A DNA stretch of 64,000 nt from Bacteroides sp. MSB163 (GCF_036416795.1 NZ_CP143867.1:5448001-5512000); one strand, 5' to 3'; shown: positions 16,155 to 23,409, counted from the stretch's first letter. The notes: generated by a model not told the origin, from the sequence alone. Numbers and translations: made by a program.

Positions 16155-17076
16155 CACTGTAAGTTTTAGCGTCCTTATCGTATGTAAGCCCTAAAGATTT
16201 TACTTTGGCAGCGAATAGACTGCGAGCCATCATCAAAGAACTACCAACGTGTTCAAACTCATTAATATGAGAGGCGAACTCATTAGCGGACTTGGCATCA
16301 GTTATAAACTCGATACTTTCTTTGATTTCCTCTATCACCTTATCATACTTTTCCTGTGCCTCTTTCTTGGCTGCAAGCATACCCAAATATGAATTGATTA
16401 TCTTGGCAGTGATAAAGTCGTTCTTTGCGGTTGGATTACCGTTTTTGTCAAGGATGGTAGGAACCTCCATTACTGAAGGAAGATTGCAGGTATTCTTACC
16501 GTCATTCCTTGAAGTCGGGTCAAAAGTTATAGTACGTCTTTGCACGCCTCTTTCGCTTTTCATTTCAAGATAGCCGAGCAAATCCAGTTCAGTAACAATG
16601 GAATTATAAGATTTCTCACGTAAAGCAGGAATGAACACCGTATCATCACCTTCTTTTCTTGTGTCACGGTGCGCGACAAAAATAATATGCTTATTTAAGC
16701 TCGAAAGTGTTCTTGTCATCCAAGAAAATTCAGCATTGATACCACTCCAATCCCTGATAGATGGCTGCCGGCTACCACATTTATAAGTAATGATAAAATC
16801 CATCATCTTACCGATAGTGTCTACCACAATAGTTTGATAAGCGAACAAGTCTTCTTGCAAAACCTGTTGAACATCACTCCAAGAAGTGACCTGCACAGTA
16901 TCTATATTTTCAAGATGCGCCATATTCATACGCTTGACACCGTTATCAAAGTCCAATAACAAAGGTTTCGGAGCACTCAATGCTACCGTACTCTTTCCCA
17001 TACCAGCTTGGCCGTAAATCATCATTTTTACAGTGGTAGGGATTACCAATTCATTACTTTTTTTAATAAGACTCAT
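16141..17076 (-). CDS. Sak4-like RecA-fold recombination ATPase
   Basis: A 311-residue P-loop protein: Walker A YGQAGMGKST (about residues 22-31), LLLDFDNG, a Walker B strand TIVVDTIGKM, and IIFVAHRD. This is the AAA_24 / Sak4 type of phage protein, which promotes ssDNA annealing with SSB and a nuclease; all three genes are adjacent here. The C-terminal third is helical and variable. It heads the recombination operon, 23 bases after the 75-residue gene. Confidence 0.85.
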   Translation of the reverse strand: MSLIKKSNELVIPTTVKMMIYGQAGMGKSTVALSAPKPLLLDFDNGVKRMNMAHLENIDTVQVTSWSDVQQVLQEDLFAYQTIVVDTIGKMMDFIITYKCGSRQPSIRDWSGINAEFSWMTRTLSSLNKHIIFVAHRDTRKEGDDTVFIPALREKSYNSIVTELDLLGYLEMKSERGVQRRTITFDPTSRNDGKNTCNLPSVMEVPTILDKNGNPTAKNDFITAKIINSYLGMLAAKKEAQEKYDKVIEEIKESIEFITDAKSANEFASHINEFEHVGSSLMMARSLFAAKVKSLGLTYDKDAKTYSDAAA

Positions 17077-17099
17077 AATCGTAAAATTTTAAGGGTTAA

Positions 17100-17327
17100 T
17101 TATATTCTTTGTTCTTTAGAATCAATAGCATAGAGAAGTACATCACAAGCATTGATTGCATAAGGAGACATTTTCGTGGTTCCGGTCTTTTCTGCCCGTA
17201 TTTTCTTTTCTGCTATCAGCTTTTCAAGTCTATAACGACCGCCTACAAACTCTTTTGCTTGCTCTTTATTGAGAGACACTCTGCTACCTATTCGATAGAG
17301 AGTGTTTAATTTTGCTTCTGCATTCAT
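17100..17327 (-). CDS. Small DNA-binding-like protein, 75 aa
   Basis: A 75-residue basic protein with LEKLIAEKKIRAEKTGTTKM, a helix-then-basic pattern like short excisionase-type or helix-turn-helix proteins. It overlaps the LuxR-like gene by 4 bases (ATGA) and precedes the Sak4-like gene. No definite family. It may regulate the recombination operon. Confidence 0.6.
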   Translation of the reverse strand: MNAEAKLNTLYRIGSRVSLNKEQAKEFVGGRYRLEKLIAEKKIRAEKTGTTKMSPYAINACDVLLYAIDSKEQRI

Positions 17328-17686
17328 TCTAACCTCCTTACTCTTTCAATAGTTTCAACTCTTGTTCTTCGTGCCCTTCTCATATCGCTCTGTTCGTGGT
17401 AAAGCGACAAAGAAAAGACACATAATAAGCCACAAGCAACGGATGTACGAATGATAGGTGAAAAATCCATTGTGAATTTCACACCAGCTATCCGTTCATA
17501 AAGCATGGTTGCCAATTCCCGACCATTCCTCACCTGCAAAACATCAAATGCCTTCTGCAATTGGTTGTTTACCGTTGAAACAGCCCTGCATTTAAGATTT
17601 GCAATTTCTTTCTTCTCATACCCTTGTGCGTACATTCGTGCTGTAATCTCGCATTCGGGTGTGAGCTCTGTAAATACTCTATCCAT
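17324..17686 (-). CDS. LuxR-type HTH protein with C-terminal membrane-like segment
   Basis: A 120-residue protein. Residues 5-60 resemble a GerE/LuxR helix-turn-helix: LTPECEITARMYAQGYEKKE then VSTVNNQLQKAFDVLQVRNG. A hydrophobic stretch (SVACGLLCVFSLSLY) and a very basic tail follow. No receiver domain is present. The start at 17686 is preceded by CACGATT. Probably a phage transcription regulator, possibly membrane-associated. Confidence 0.7.
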   Translation of the reverse strand: MDRVFTELTPECEITARMYAQGYEKKEIANLKCRAVSTVNNQLQKAFDVLQVRNGRELATMLYERIAGVKFTMDFSPIIRTSVACGLLCVFSLSLYHEQSDMRRARRTRVETIERVRRLE

Positions 17687-17704
17687 AATCGTGTGAGTTA
17701 ATGA

Positions 17705-17929
17705 TTAGTAATTCCTTACTACATAAAACTTTCCTTTAGGAGCTCCTTCTTGTTGGATAGAATAAAGTACATCGTCCGGTTCTACAAGCCGATTGGCTCT
17801 CGCCAAACGATTCAAATCTTGAACCATACGGGACACTTTCACATAAAGAGATAAAGAGAAAGGTAGCTTATCATTTTTCTTTATCAGCTTCTCTTTGACT
17901 TTTTTTCTTTCTTCTGATTCTTTTGCCAT
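17705..17929 (-). CDS. Hypothetical phage protein, 74 aa
   Basis: A 74-residue protein with a Lys/Glu-rich helical start (MAKESEERKKVKEKLIKKND) and a C-terminus resembling a small strand-rich domain. No family recognised. It lies 18 bases upstream of the LuxR-like gene and just downstream of the tRNA-Leu-like sequence. Confidence 0.55.
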   Translation of the reverse strand: MAKESEERKKVKEKLIKKNDKLPFSLSLYVKVSRMVQDLNRLARANRLVEPDDVLYSIQQEGAPKGKFYVVRNY

Positions 17930-17957
17930 AAGATTTAATTTTAAATTAATAATTCGT

Positions 17958-18083
17958 GGACAAGCCCGGGCTCGAACCGGGATGAGATGTCTGCTTTCAT
18001 GATGCGTCCAACATTACTTGCATACAGATTTTCACTGAACTCGCTCTGGTATTGAGTGCGTCTACCAATTCCGCCACTTATCC
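17958..18083 (-). tRNA. tRNA-Leu-like sequence with expanded middle, 126 nt
   Basis: On the minus strand, GGATAAG (18083-18077) pairs with CTTGTCC (17964-17958) over 7 bp (one G-T). The D arm GCGGAATTGGTAGACGC is exactly that of bacterial tRNA-Leu, and the T arm CCCGG-TTCGAGC-CCGGG is perfect. The region between, about 75 bases, is too long for an anticodon plus variable arm; only a 4-bp ACTC/GAGT stem with an 11-base loop is seen. A degenerate tRNA or one with an insert. No anticodon can be assigned. Confidence 0.5.
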
Positions 18084-18166
18084 CCAATAATAAAGGTGCA
18101 CTATCTTCACAGACCGCACACCAGTACAACACAAACACAAAATAAAACACGACAAAAACAGTTATG

Positions 18167-18337
18167 TCAATAATCCTCTTTCAACTCCGAAAATGTCAAA
18201 ACAGTGAGTATAATAGATAAGACAAACATTATAGATGTCAGTATGACACCGGACACATACATGGGACTATCCTTGATGACAGCATTACATAGTATCACTG
18301 TCATACATAATAATAAGATCACTGAAAAAGAAAACAT
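18167..18337 (-). CDS. Two-span membrane microprotein, 56 aa
   Basis: From ATG 18337, preceded by GATT, the product is 56 residues with two hydrophobic segments: FSFSVILLLCMTVILCNAV and VSGVILTSIMFVLSIILTVL, and a short acidic tail. The longer frame would start with GTG at 18349. Its start lies just inside the next gene's end region, so the two are cotranscribed. Function unknown. Confidence 0.55.
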   Translation of the reverse strand: MFSFSVILLLCMTVILCNAVIKDSPMYVSGVILTSIMFVLSIILTVLTFSELKEDY

Positions 18338-18345
18338 AATCACTT

Positions 18346-18543
18346 TCACAGCAACTTCTCCTTTACTTTAGCAAGTGTGCATTTACTTTGGTGAACTGCA
18401 TCATCAATACGCAGCATTAAACTATCCATTTCTCTTGTACGTCTTATAGACAAAGCCGCCAAACAATCAGTAGTAGCTTTCAATTCACGTGAAAGTTCTT
18501 TCACCGTATCTTCCAAGAATTTCATGTACTCGATTTCTTTCAT
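18346..18543 (-). CDS. Coiled-coil microprotein, 65 aa
   Basis: From ATG 18543 the product is 65 residues, predicted helical throughout with heptad-like spacing (FLEDTVKELSRELKATTDCL, SLMLRIDDAVHQSKCTLAKV). No membrane segment. Together with the downstream two-span membrane protein it has the layout of a phage i-spanin/holin-accessory pair, but no lysis gene is nearby, so this is only a thought. Confidence 0.5.
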   Translation of the reverse strand: MKEIEYMKFLEDTVKELSRELKATTDCLAALSIRRTREMDSLMLRIDDAVHQSKCTLAKVKEKLL

Positions 18544-18549
18544 AAACAA

Positions 18550-18956
18550 TAAGTATTAGTTTGTGCCCGCCAACCTTTTAGACAGTTGTACCAGTAATCG
18601 AGAACTGACGGGCTTTTATATCAATACCAGTACGGACGCCCAACCCGTATGCTTACTGCTTAATGGACGGTTTTGCTGTGGTTTTACTTATCCATTGTTT
18701 TCGCGCCCAAAGTAGCGCCCTTACATTTGCTGAGTCGTAAGTTAACTCATCTTTTATTCCAGTCAAAAGCTAACTGTCATGTATCAATGTCACATGCTGA
18801 CATACAAGCCCTTTATATCTTGCATTATTTCAGCTATATCGTGGGTGAAGAAGAAGATATAGCAGTGTTCCACAATGTCAAAGAACTAATCAATAGTGCC
18901 CATGTAGAATATTCTCTACGTCTACACGGACTGTCGTGCGTTGCATAATCGTGCAA
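18550..18956. other. Gene-poor stretch with hairpins
   Basis: No convincing gene in about 400 bases. At 18566-18615 GCCCG...CGGGC encloses CAGTT...AACTG and is followed by TTTTAT, which could end a plus-strand transcript. A plus-strand frame (18673-18948, TTG start) exists but reads against its neighbours and resembles nothing known. On the minus strand an 18-codon frame starts at 18946 directly after CACGATT, the start-adjacent motif of this prophage. Confidence 0.4.
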
Positions 18957-19046
18957 TCAATCCTCATAGAAAAATTTATCACCTGACTTTCTGAACAGTC
19001 TATAGCCAGCGTACAGGCTTGCCAATGTTATCATCATTTCTATCAT
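18957..19046 (-). CDS. Microprotein, 29 aa
   Basis: ATG 19046 to TGA 18957 encodes 29 residues: a hydrophobic first part (MIEMMITLASLYAGYRLF) and a charged end. The ATG overlaps the stop of the gene at 19043 in an ATGA arrangement, which supports coupled translation. Possibly membrane-associated. Function unknown. Confidence 0.45.
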   Translation of the reverse strand: MIEMMITLASLYAGYRLFRKSGDKFFYED

Positions 19047-19252
19047 ACCGCTATTCTGTCAAGTTGAAACTCTATGTAATCAATCTCTTCTTGAATACTC
19101 TGCAAGGCTTCTTCTTTGGTATCAGTATTACAGTATGTGCAAGCTTCTGCCTCTGACATACCGTCTACTCTATCAAGCTCAGTACAAGCCTTATCTAAAG
19201 ACTTTTCAAACTCATAAGCATCTATGCTGTCACATACCCTATACTGTCTCAT
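19043..19252 (-). CDS. Small acidic protein, 69 aa
   Basis: From ATG 19252 (MRQYRVCDSIDAYEFEKSLD) the product is 69 residues, acidic and mostly helical, with three Cys residues. It starts just after the DUF2693-like gene stops, so they share a transcript. The longer frame would start with TTG at 19261. No family recognised. Confidence 0.55.
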   Translation of the reverse strand: MRQYRVCDSIDAYEFEKSLDKACTELDRVDGMSEAEACTYCNTDTKEEALQSIQEEIDYIEFQLDRIAV

Positions 19253-19253
19253 A

Positions 19254-19586
19254 TCATGCAATCTTTAAAAGGTTAGCTTTTTTGTAGCATCTGAACTCTT
19301 GGCGTTCGGTATCATAGTAAGTTTGAACAGTGTCATTCTTCGCTCTTTTATCAGTACCTGTAATAGTTGGCATCAGCCTTTCATTCAGTGTACCATAGGC
19401 TTCACGTACAGAACCATCTACTTTTTGAAAGTAGAACTTCACAATCTTACTTTTCATTTGAGCTTTCAGCTTTAAGTTTGCCCAAGCAACTTTCAGTGCT
19501 TCACTCATTGAAAAACCGTTTCTCTTCACGAAAGACCATGCAAGTGACATCACCTCTTTCATTTGATTTCTAAAATTCGTGCTCAT
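19254..19586 (-). CDS. DUF2693-like small protein, copy 2
   Basis: A 110-residue paralogue of the protein at 10447: NQMKEVMSLAWSFVKRNGFSM, SEALKVAWANLKLKAQ, then KFYFQKVDGSVREAYGTLNE and a closing YKKANLLKIA. About two thirds of residues match. Its start is preceded by CACGGTT, close to the recurring start motif. It is divergent from a membrane-protein/S24-repressor operon across an inverted repeat, the same layout as copy 1. Function unknown. Confidence 0.75.
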   Translation of the reverse strand: MSTNFRNQMKEVMSLAWSFVKRNGFSMSEALKVAWANLKLKAQMKSKIVKFYFQKVDGSVREAYGTLNERLMPTITGTDKRAKNDTVQTYYDTERQEFRCYKKANLLKIA

Positions 19587-19680
19587 AACCGTGTGATTTA
19601 ATATGTTTATACTATTGCGTTACTCAAACTTTCTTCGTTTCTTTGTATCATTGAATGTTTGATGACGCGAATATACACAA

Positions 19681-19714
19681 TATTTGTGAACATACAATAT
19701 ATCATTCACAAATA
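19681..19714. promoter_or_regulatory. Operator-like inverted repeat near S24 repressor operon
   Basis: TATTTGTGAA (19681-19690) and its exact reverse complement TTCACAAATA (19705-19714) are separated by 14 bases in the divergent region between 19586 and 19773. The half site ATATTTGTGAA appears again at 20577-20587 right before the repressor start, so both are likely targets of that repressor. Confidence 0.7.
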
Positions 19715-19772
19715 ACGTGTATATAAACATTATTTAACCATTAGAATAACTTATACCTTATTATAATATGAT

Positions 19773-20339
19773 ATGAAGAAGAAAGAGAATTGGGCTTTAG
19801 GATTGAGTGGCATTGCAGTAGTAATAAGCATCGTATCAATCTGTGTTGCATACCCTCACAAGGCAGAGTTGGGCTTTGACTATCAAGGCGTATTGGTTGG
19901 GGTTCTATCATTGCTTGTAACAACCTTGATAGGATGGAACATATATACGATAATTGACATAAAAAGCACAAGAGATAAGATTGATGAAATATCAACTGGA
20001 GCATCATTCATGGTACAAAAAAACATGGCTGTTTCTGAAAACACTAATTGGATGATATACCATTACTTACTGTTAGAGAAAGACCCATTAGGATTAGAAT
20101 ATAGGTTTTTATATCATGGAGTTGCGTGTTTATTTCACACTTCGCAATTTTCGGATATAATCACATGCAATGCCGTAGTAAAAGGATTACTTGAATGTAT
20201 TGTAAATCCCAAATCCATAACTATTACAAAAAGCGGGAAAAACGAAATACTCAAACTTTTATCCGGTGTGAAACATACCGATAAAATAGAAGGATACCTT
20301 GAATTATTAAATAGGATAGCTTTGGTGAATGTGAGGTAG
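19773..20339 (+). CDS. Two-span membrane protein, 188 aa
   Basis: A 188-residue protein with two N-terminal membrane helices (LGLSGIAVVISIVSICVAY at about 9-27; VLVGVLSLLVTTLIGWNIY at about 40-58) and a 125-residue soluble helical domain. No family recognised. It precedes the S24 repressor and follows an operator-like dyad, so it is probably expressed in the lysogen; an exclusion or immunity role is possible but not shown. Confidence 0.65.
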   Translation: MKKKENWALGLSGIAVVISIVSICVAYPHKAELGFDYQGVLVGVLSLLVTTLIGWNIYTIIDIKSTRDKIDEISTGASFMVQKNMAVSENTNWMIYHYLLLEKDPLGLEYRFLYHGVACLFHTSQFSDIITCNAVVKGLLECIVNPKSITITKSGKNEILKLLSGVKHTDKIEGYLELLNRIALVNVR

Positions 20340-20445
20340 AAAAATGACAATTCGTAAATGAAGATTGAATTTGAGAATATAAATTCTCACCCTCATCACT
20401 GTCCAAAAATTCTGTAGAGAAACCTTCAGGAACTTTCTTTTCCAT
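20251..20445 (-). CDS. Possible small protein, antisense overlap
   Basis: ATG 20445 opens MEKKVPEGFSTEFLDSDEGE, which has protein-like composition, and continues for 64 residues, but the last 30 codons run antisense to the end of the 188-residue gene and look less natural. It would fill the gap before the repressor. Weak candidate. Confidence 0.25.
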   Translation of the reverse strand: MEKKVPEGFSTEFLDSDEGENLYSQIQSSFTNCHFSTSHSPKLSYLIIQGILLFYRYVSHRIKV

Positions 20446-20587
20446 AGCAAATAGTAAAGCGACCAACTCCAAAGTTGCGGTTTGAAGTTAAGTCGCCTAT
20501 ATAGTCCCTTAATGGGAATAGTTAAACAATTTAGTCGAAATCATCCGCAACTTGATTTCGACACAAATACACACAATATTTGTGAAT

Positions 20588-21331
20588 ATGAATAGCATTG
20601 GAGATAGAATATTCAAAATTAAATCCTATTATTTCGGAAACGAAAGAGGAAGCAACAAAAAATTTGCAAACGCAGTTGGAGAAAAACCTAATACAGTATC
20701 AAACTGGTTCGGCCGTAAAGACGGGATAGGAGATGCTGTCATAGATAAGATTATATCCACTTTCCCCAATGTAGACAAAGGATGGTTAGTTGGCGGAAAT
20801 GGAGATATGTTAACTTCTACCGAAAGCTCATCATCAGCCCAAATTATAGACAACGAAAGTGAGTTAAAGTTGGCTTTGGAAAAGGGAATAAAACTACTCC
20901 CTGAAGTTGATTTCAAATTTGCCGCTGGACAAATAAAACTTATCAATGGAATAGAAAGTATAAAACGGTACTGGTATCTGCCAGACTGCAAGGATTGCGA
21001 AGCAATTGCACAGATAGCGGGAAACTCCATGTCTCCTGCATATCCTTCCGGATGTTGGGTAGCTCTTAAGAAATATGGTTTCAGTGTGGATGCAGCCACT
21101 CAAATCCCATTTGGCAATGTATTCGGAATAGTTGTACAAGATAAATTTACTGGGGATTATCACGGACATATCAAAATACTACGCCGATATAAAGACCAGG
21201 AGTTATCACGAAAGTTTTGGATTGCTCATTCTCTAAATGAATCTGAATATGACGACTTCGACATAGAAATAACTCAAGTGCGTAGCTTGTGGATAGTTAA
21301 ACAGCATATTGTAAGTGATATATTATTGTAA
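20588..21331 (+). CDS. CI/LexA-like phage repressor with S24 peptidase domain
   Basis: A 247-residue repressor from ATG 20588. The N-terminal helix-turn-helix (about 1-65, FGNERGSNKKFANAVGEKPN, TVSNWFGRKDG) is followed by a linker and a C-terminal S24 domain with GNSMSPAYPSGCWVAL, whose Ser is the nucleophile, and HIKILRRYK, which supplies the Lys. It would be cleaved in the SOS response to induce the prophage. The ATG is preceded by the half site TATTTGTGAA, suggesting autoregulation. A longer start at 20552 is less likely because it crosses that site. Confidence 0.88.
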   Translation: MNSIGDRIFKIKSYYFGNERGSNKKFANAVGEKPNTVSNWFGRKDGIGDAVIDKIISTFPNVDKGWLVGGNGDMLTSTESSSSAQIIDNESELKLALEKGIKLLPEVDFKFAAGQIKLINGIESIKRYWYLPDCKDCEAIAQIAGNSMSPAYPSGCWVALKKYGFSVDAATQIPFGNVFGIVVQDKFTGDYHGHIKILRRYKDQELSRKFWIAHSLNESEYDDFDIEITQVRSLWIVKQHIVSDILL

Positions 21332-21347
21332 ATAAAATCTAAATACT

Positions 21348-22616
21348 ATGGGAGTATATTTTAGGAAAAGGATAAAGATTCTTCCCGGAGTACACATGAA
21401 TATTAGTAAATCCGGTACAAGTTGGTCGGTCGGTCCACGAGGAGCAAAAGTAAATTTTGGAAAGCGAGGCACATATGTCACTACAGGAATACCCGGCACT
21501 GGTATCTACTCAAGAACAAAAGTTAGTGGCAACAATATGTCTAATCATAGAACGCAATCAAATAATGCAGATTCTGGATATGAAATTAAAAATTATACTG
21601 GATGTCTTTTCTCGTTTATATGCTATGCGCTTGCAGTCATATTGCCTATCTGTGGCGTACATTTCTCTCTATCTATATTTCTTATAATAATAGGATTTGC
21701 TTTACATTTATCGTCGGTTGAGAAAAAGAAAACAGTTCAAAGAAATAATGAGATTGATAACGATAATGAAACCAAAATTACGGAAACGCCTATAAATAGG
21801 ATAATTATACATACAGAAGAAAAAGTAGATACAAAAAAAGAAGAGGAATTTATAAAGGAAGAAGAGGAAGAAAAAACAGAACGCCTCTCTGCAAATAATG
21901 TTGATATGATCAGACTTGATCCGCTATTTGAAGATGCTGCCCGTCTGGTTGTGATCCATCAACAAGGTTCCACTTCATTAATTCAACGTAAATTTGCTAT
22001 AGGTTATAATCGAGCAGGGCGTATTATGGACCAACTTGAATGTGCCGGAATTGTGAGCGCATCATACGGTAGTAAAGCAAGAGAAATTTTATGCCAAGAT
22101 GAAAATGAGCTTGAATATAAATTAAATCATTTAAGCGAATCGCAGTTTGACAGCCTTTTTCAAAAAGAAAAAGATGCAGAAGAAGAATTATACCGAGAAG
22201 AAGATCTCAACGAAAGTACAAGATTAATCAAATTGGGTATAAATTTAGAAAAAGAAGGCATGATCAATGAAGCTATATCTGTATATGAAAAAGCTATCAT
22301 ACCAAAACTTCCAGCCACACATCCGTATAATAGACTTATGATTCTTTACAGAAAAAAGAAAGATTATGAAAACGAAATTCGTGTTCTCAAACTTGCCATA
22401 AGTGTATTTATGAAAGAAAATGAGCGCAGAGCCGGAAGGATAATCGAAGATAATTCATCGTTATACAATCAAGTGATGCAGGCTCTTGAAACTAATGAAA
22501 ACATTAGATATGAAGACGGGAAATGGGCTTTCGTCCAATATGATGTAATGGAGTATGTTACAAGATTAGAAAAAGCTAAACGGCTATTAGAAAAATCCAA
22601 ATCAACAACGAATTAA
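21348..22616 (+). CDS. DUF4236-membrane-FtsK-gamma fusion protein
   Basis: A 422-residue multidomain protein. Residues 1-58 are DUF4236 (FRKRIKILPGVHMNISKSGT, GKRGTYVTTGIPGTGIYS). Residues 84-120 form two membrane helices. An acidic linker follows. Residues 191-250 closely match the FtsK gamma winged helix (DPLFEDAARLVV, QRKFAIGYNRAGRIMDQLE, GSKAREIL), which in FtsK binds KOPS DNA and activates XerD. Residues 280-345 look like TPR helices. There is no ATPase motor. It follows the repressor by 16 bases. Confidence 0.8.
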   Translation: MGVYFRKRIKILPGVHMNISKSGTSWSVGPRGAKVNFGKRGTYVTTGIPGTGIYSRTKVSGNNMSNHRTQSNNADSGYEIKNYTGCLFSFICYALAVILPICGVHFSLSIFLIIIGFALHLSSVEKKKTVQRNNEIDNDNETKITETPINRIIIHTEEKVDTKKEEEFIKEEEEEKTERLSANNVDMIRLDPLFEDAARLVVIHQQGSTSLIQRKFAIGYNRAGRIMDQLECAGIVSASYGSKAREILCQDENELEYKLNHLSESQFDSLFQKEKDAEEELYREEDLNESTRLIKLGINLEKEGMINEAISVYEKAIIPKLPATHPYNRLMILYRKKKDYENEIRVLKLAISVFMKENERRAGRIIEDNSSLYNQVMQALETNENIRYEDGKWAFVQYDVMEYVTRLEKAKRLLEKSKSTTN

Positions 22617-22640
22617 AGAACAAATTAAATATGTAAGATA

Positions 22641-22988
22641 ATGAAGAAGATTTTATTTTTAATGGCAATGCTGCCAATGATGCTGTTAACAGCGTGTTCG
22701 TCAGACGATGATAACAACGATTATGAAAGCCGACTTGTTGGGGCTTGGGTAGAAGACACAGAATCAACAGTAGAAGTATTTAATCTTGAACTCAAGGCAG
22801 ACCATTCAGGCTATTTTTGGGCTACAGATGATGGTGTGATAGATGAATTTGGAAAACGTAGACTAACATGGAGCGTAACAGAACACACGTTTACGGGCAC
22901 GTATGAAGGTGAGGGTACAAAAACTTTCGATTACCAAATAACTAATGGAAAATTGTATTTGGGAGAAATCGTATACATTAAGAAGTAG
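22641..22988 (+). CDS. Small lipoprotein, lipocalin-like
   Basis: A 115-residue lipoprotein: signal peptide ending in the lipobox LLTAC (Cys 19), then SSDDDNND, an acidic run typical of Bacteroides surface export, then a strand-rich domain (LVGAWVEDTEST, LKADHSGYFWATDDG, LTWSVTEHTFTGTYEG) like the small lipocalin-type domains of this genus. Encoded near the attachment site, it is likely a cargo (moron) gene expressed from the prophage. Confidence 0.7.
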   Translation: MKKILFLMAMLPMMLLTACSSDDDNNDYESRLVGAWVEDTESTVEVFNLELKADHSGYFWATDDGVIDEFGKRRLTWSVTEHTFTGTYEGEGTKTFDYQITNGKLYLGEIVYIKK

Positions 22989-22992
22989 CTAT

Positions 22993-23163
22993 ATGATTGA
23001 CTTTTTAACTATCGTACTCCTAATATTCGGAGTACTGCAAATCATCCTCTTCTTCAAAGTATGGGGAATGACAAACGACATCAAAGAGATGAGAAACAAG
23101 TACCTCAAAGATGAGGATGCAAAAAGAAGAAAGGAAGCGGAATACGATCCCCGAAATCAATAA
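22993..23163 (+). CDS. Single-span membrane protein, 56 aa
   Basis: From ATG 22993 the product is 56 residues: a hydrophobic helix (FLTIVLLIFGVLQIILFF) and a charged coiled-coil tail (MTNDIKEMRNKYLKDEDAKR). It starts 4 bases after the lipoprotein gene stops, so they are cotranscribed. The longer frame from 22945 overlaps that gene and is not preferred. Last gene of the prophage. Confidence 0.6.
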   Translation: MIDFLTIVLLIFGVLQIILFFKVWGMTNDIKEMRNKYLKDEDAKRRKEAEYDPRNQ

Positions 23164-23315
23164 GGGGATAAAAACCGATGACCTAAAACCGATTATTAAC
23201 AGTTCAATTCTGCTGCCAAACTGGCAATTGTATAGCAGATTGTGTTTTAAAGAATTCAGACAATTATAGGAACTTACATGAATATCAGCAATATACGTAG
23301 GAATCTATTAGAGAC

Positions 23316-23357
23316 TTCGTAACGCGTAGGTCGCCAGTTCAAGTCTGGCTAGCGGCT
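23316..23357 (+). repeat. attR: 3' half of tRNA-Thr(CGT)
   Basis: The sequence matches a tRNA from the anticodon loop to the acceptor: loop TTCGTAA (anticodon CGT, Thr), stem CGCGT, variable AGGTC, T arm GCCAG-TTCAAGT-CTGGC and acceptor TAGCGGC. The 5' half is absent: the bases before the loop (GAGAC) cannot pair with CGCGT. A tRNA cut at the anticodon loop is the classic core of a phage attachment site, so the intact tRNA-Thr should lie at the other end of the prophage, left of the window. Confidence 0.82.
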
Positions 23358-23367
23358 CAAAGGAAAG

Positions 23368-23392
23368 GAGATGCTTATGCATCTCTTTTTTT
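23368..23392 (+). terminator. tRNA-Thr terminator
   Basis: GAGATGC (23368-23374), 4-base loop, GCATCTC (23379-23385), then seven T. It follows the tRNA-Thr 3' half by ten bases and is presumably the original terminator of that tRNA gene. Confidence 0.85.
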
Positions 23393-23409
23393 ATTTCATA
23401 GATTCTTCT

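Larger units (their letters stand above)
1..23357. mobile_element. Prophage, right-hand part
   Basis: A continuous run of mostly minus-strand, short, overlapping genes with phage signatures: DUF551 and YopX proteins, DnaB-like helicase, NinB- and NinG-like recombination proteins, Sak4-like ATPase, HNH endonuclease and an S24 repressor. It stops at the 3' half of a tRNA-Thr gene at 23316-23357, after which ordinary chromosomal genes begin. No integrase, terminase, portal or capsid gene is visible, so those must lie left of the window if the element is complete. The left attachment site is also outside. The extent to base 1 is inferred from gene content. Confidence 0.88.

Noticed and set aside
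17941..18150. 69-residue minus-strand frame
   Set aside because: It runs through the tRNA-Leu-like sequence; the apparent peptide comes from tRNA arms.
18673..18948. 91-residue plus-strand frame
   Set aside because: TTG start, opposite strand to all neighbours, no recognisable domain; kept only as a note in the gap description.
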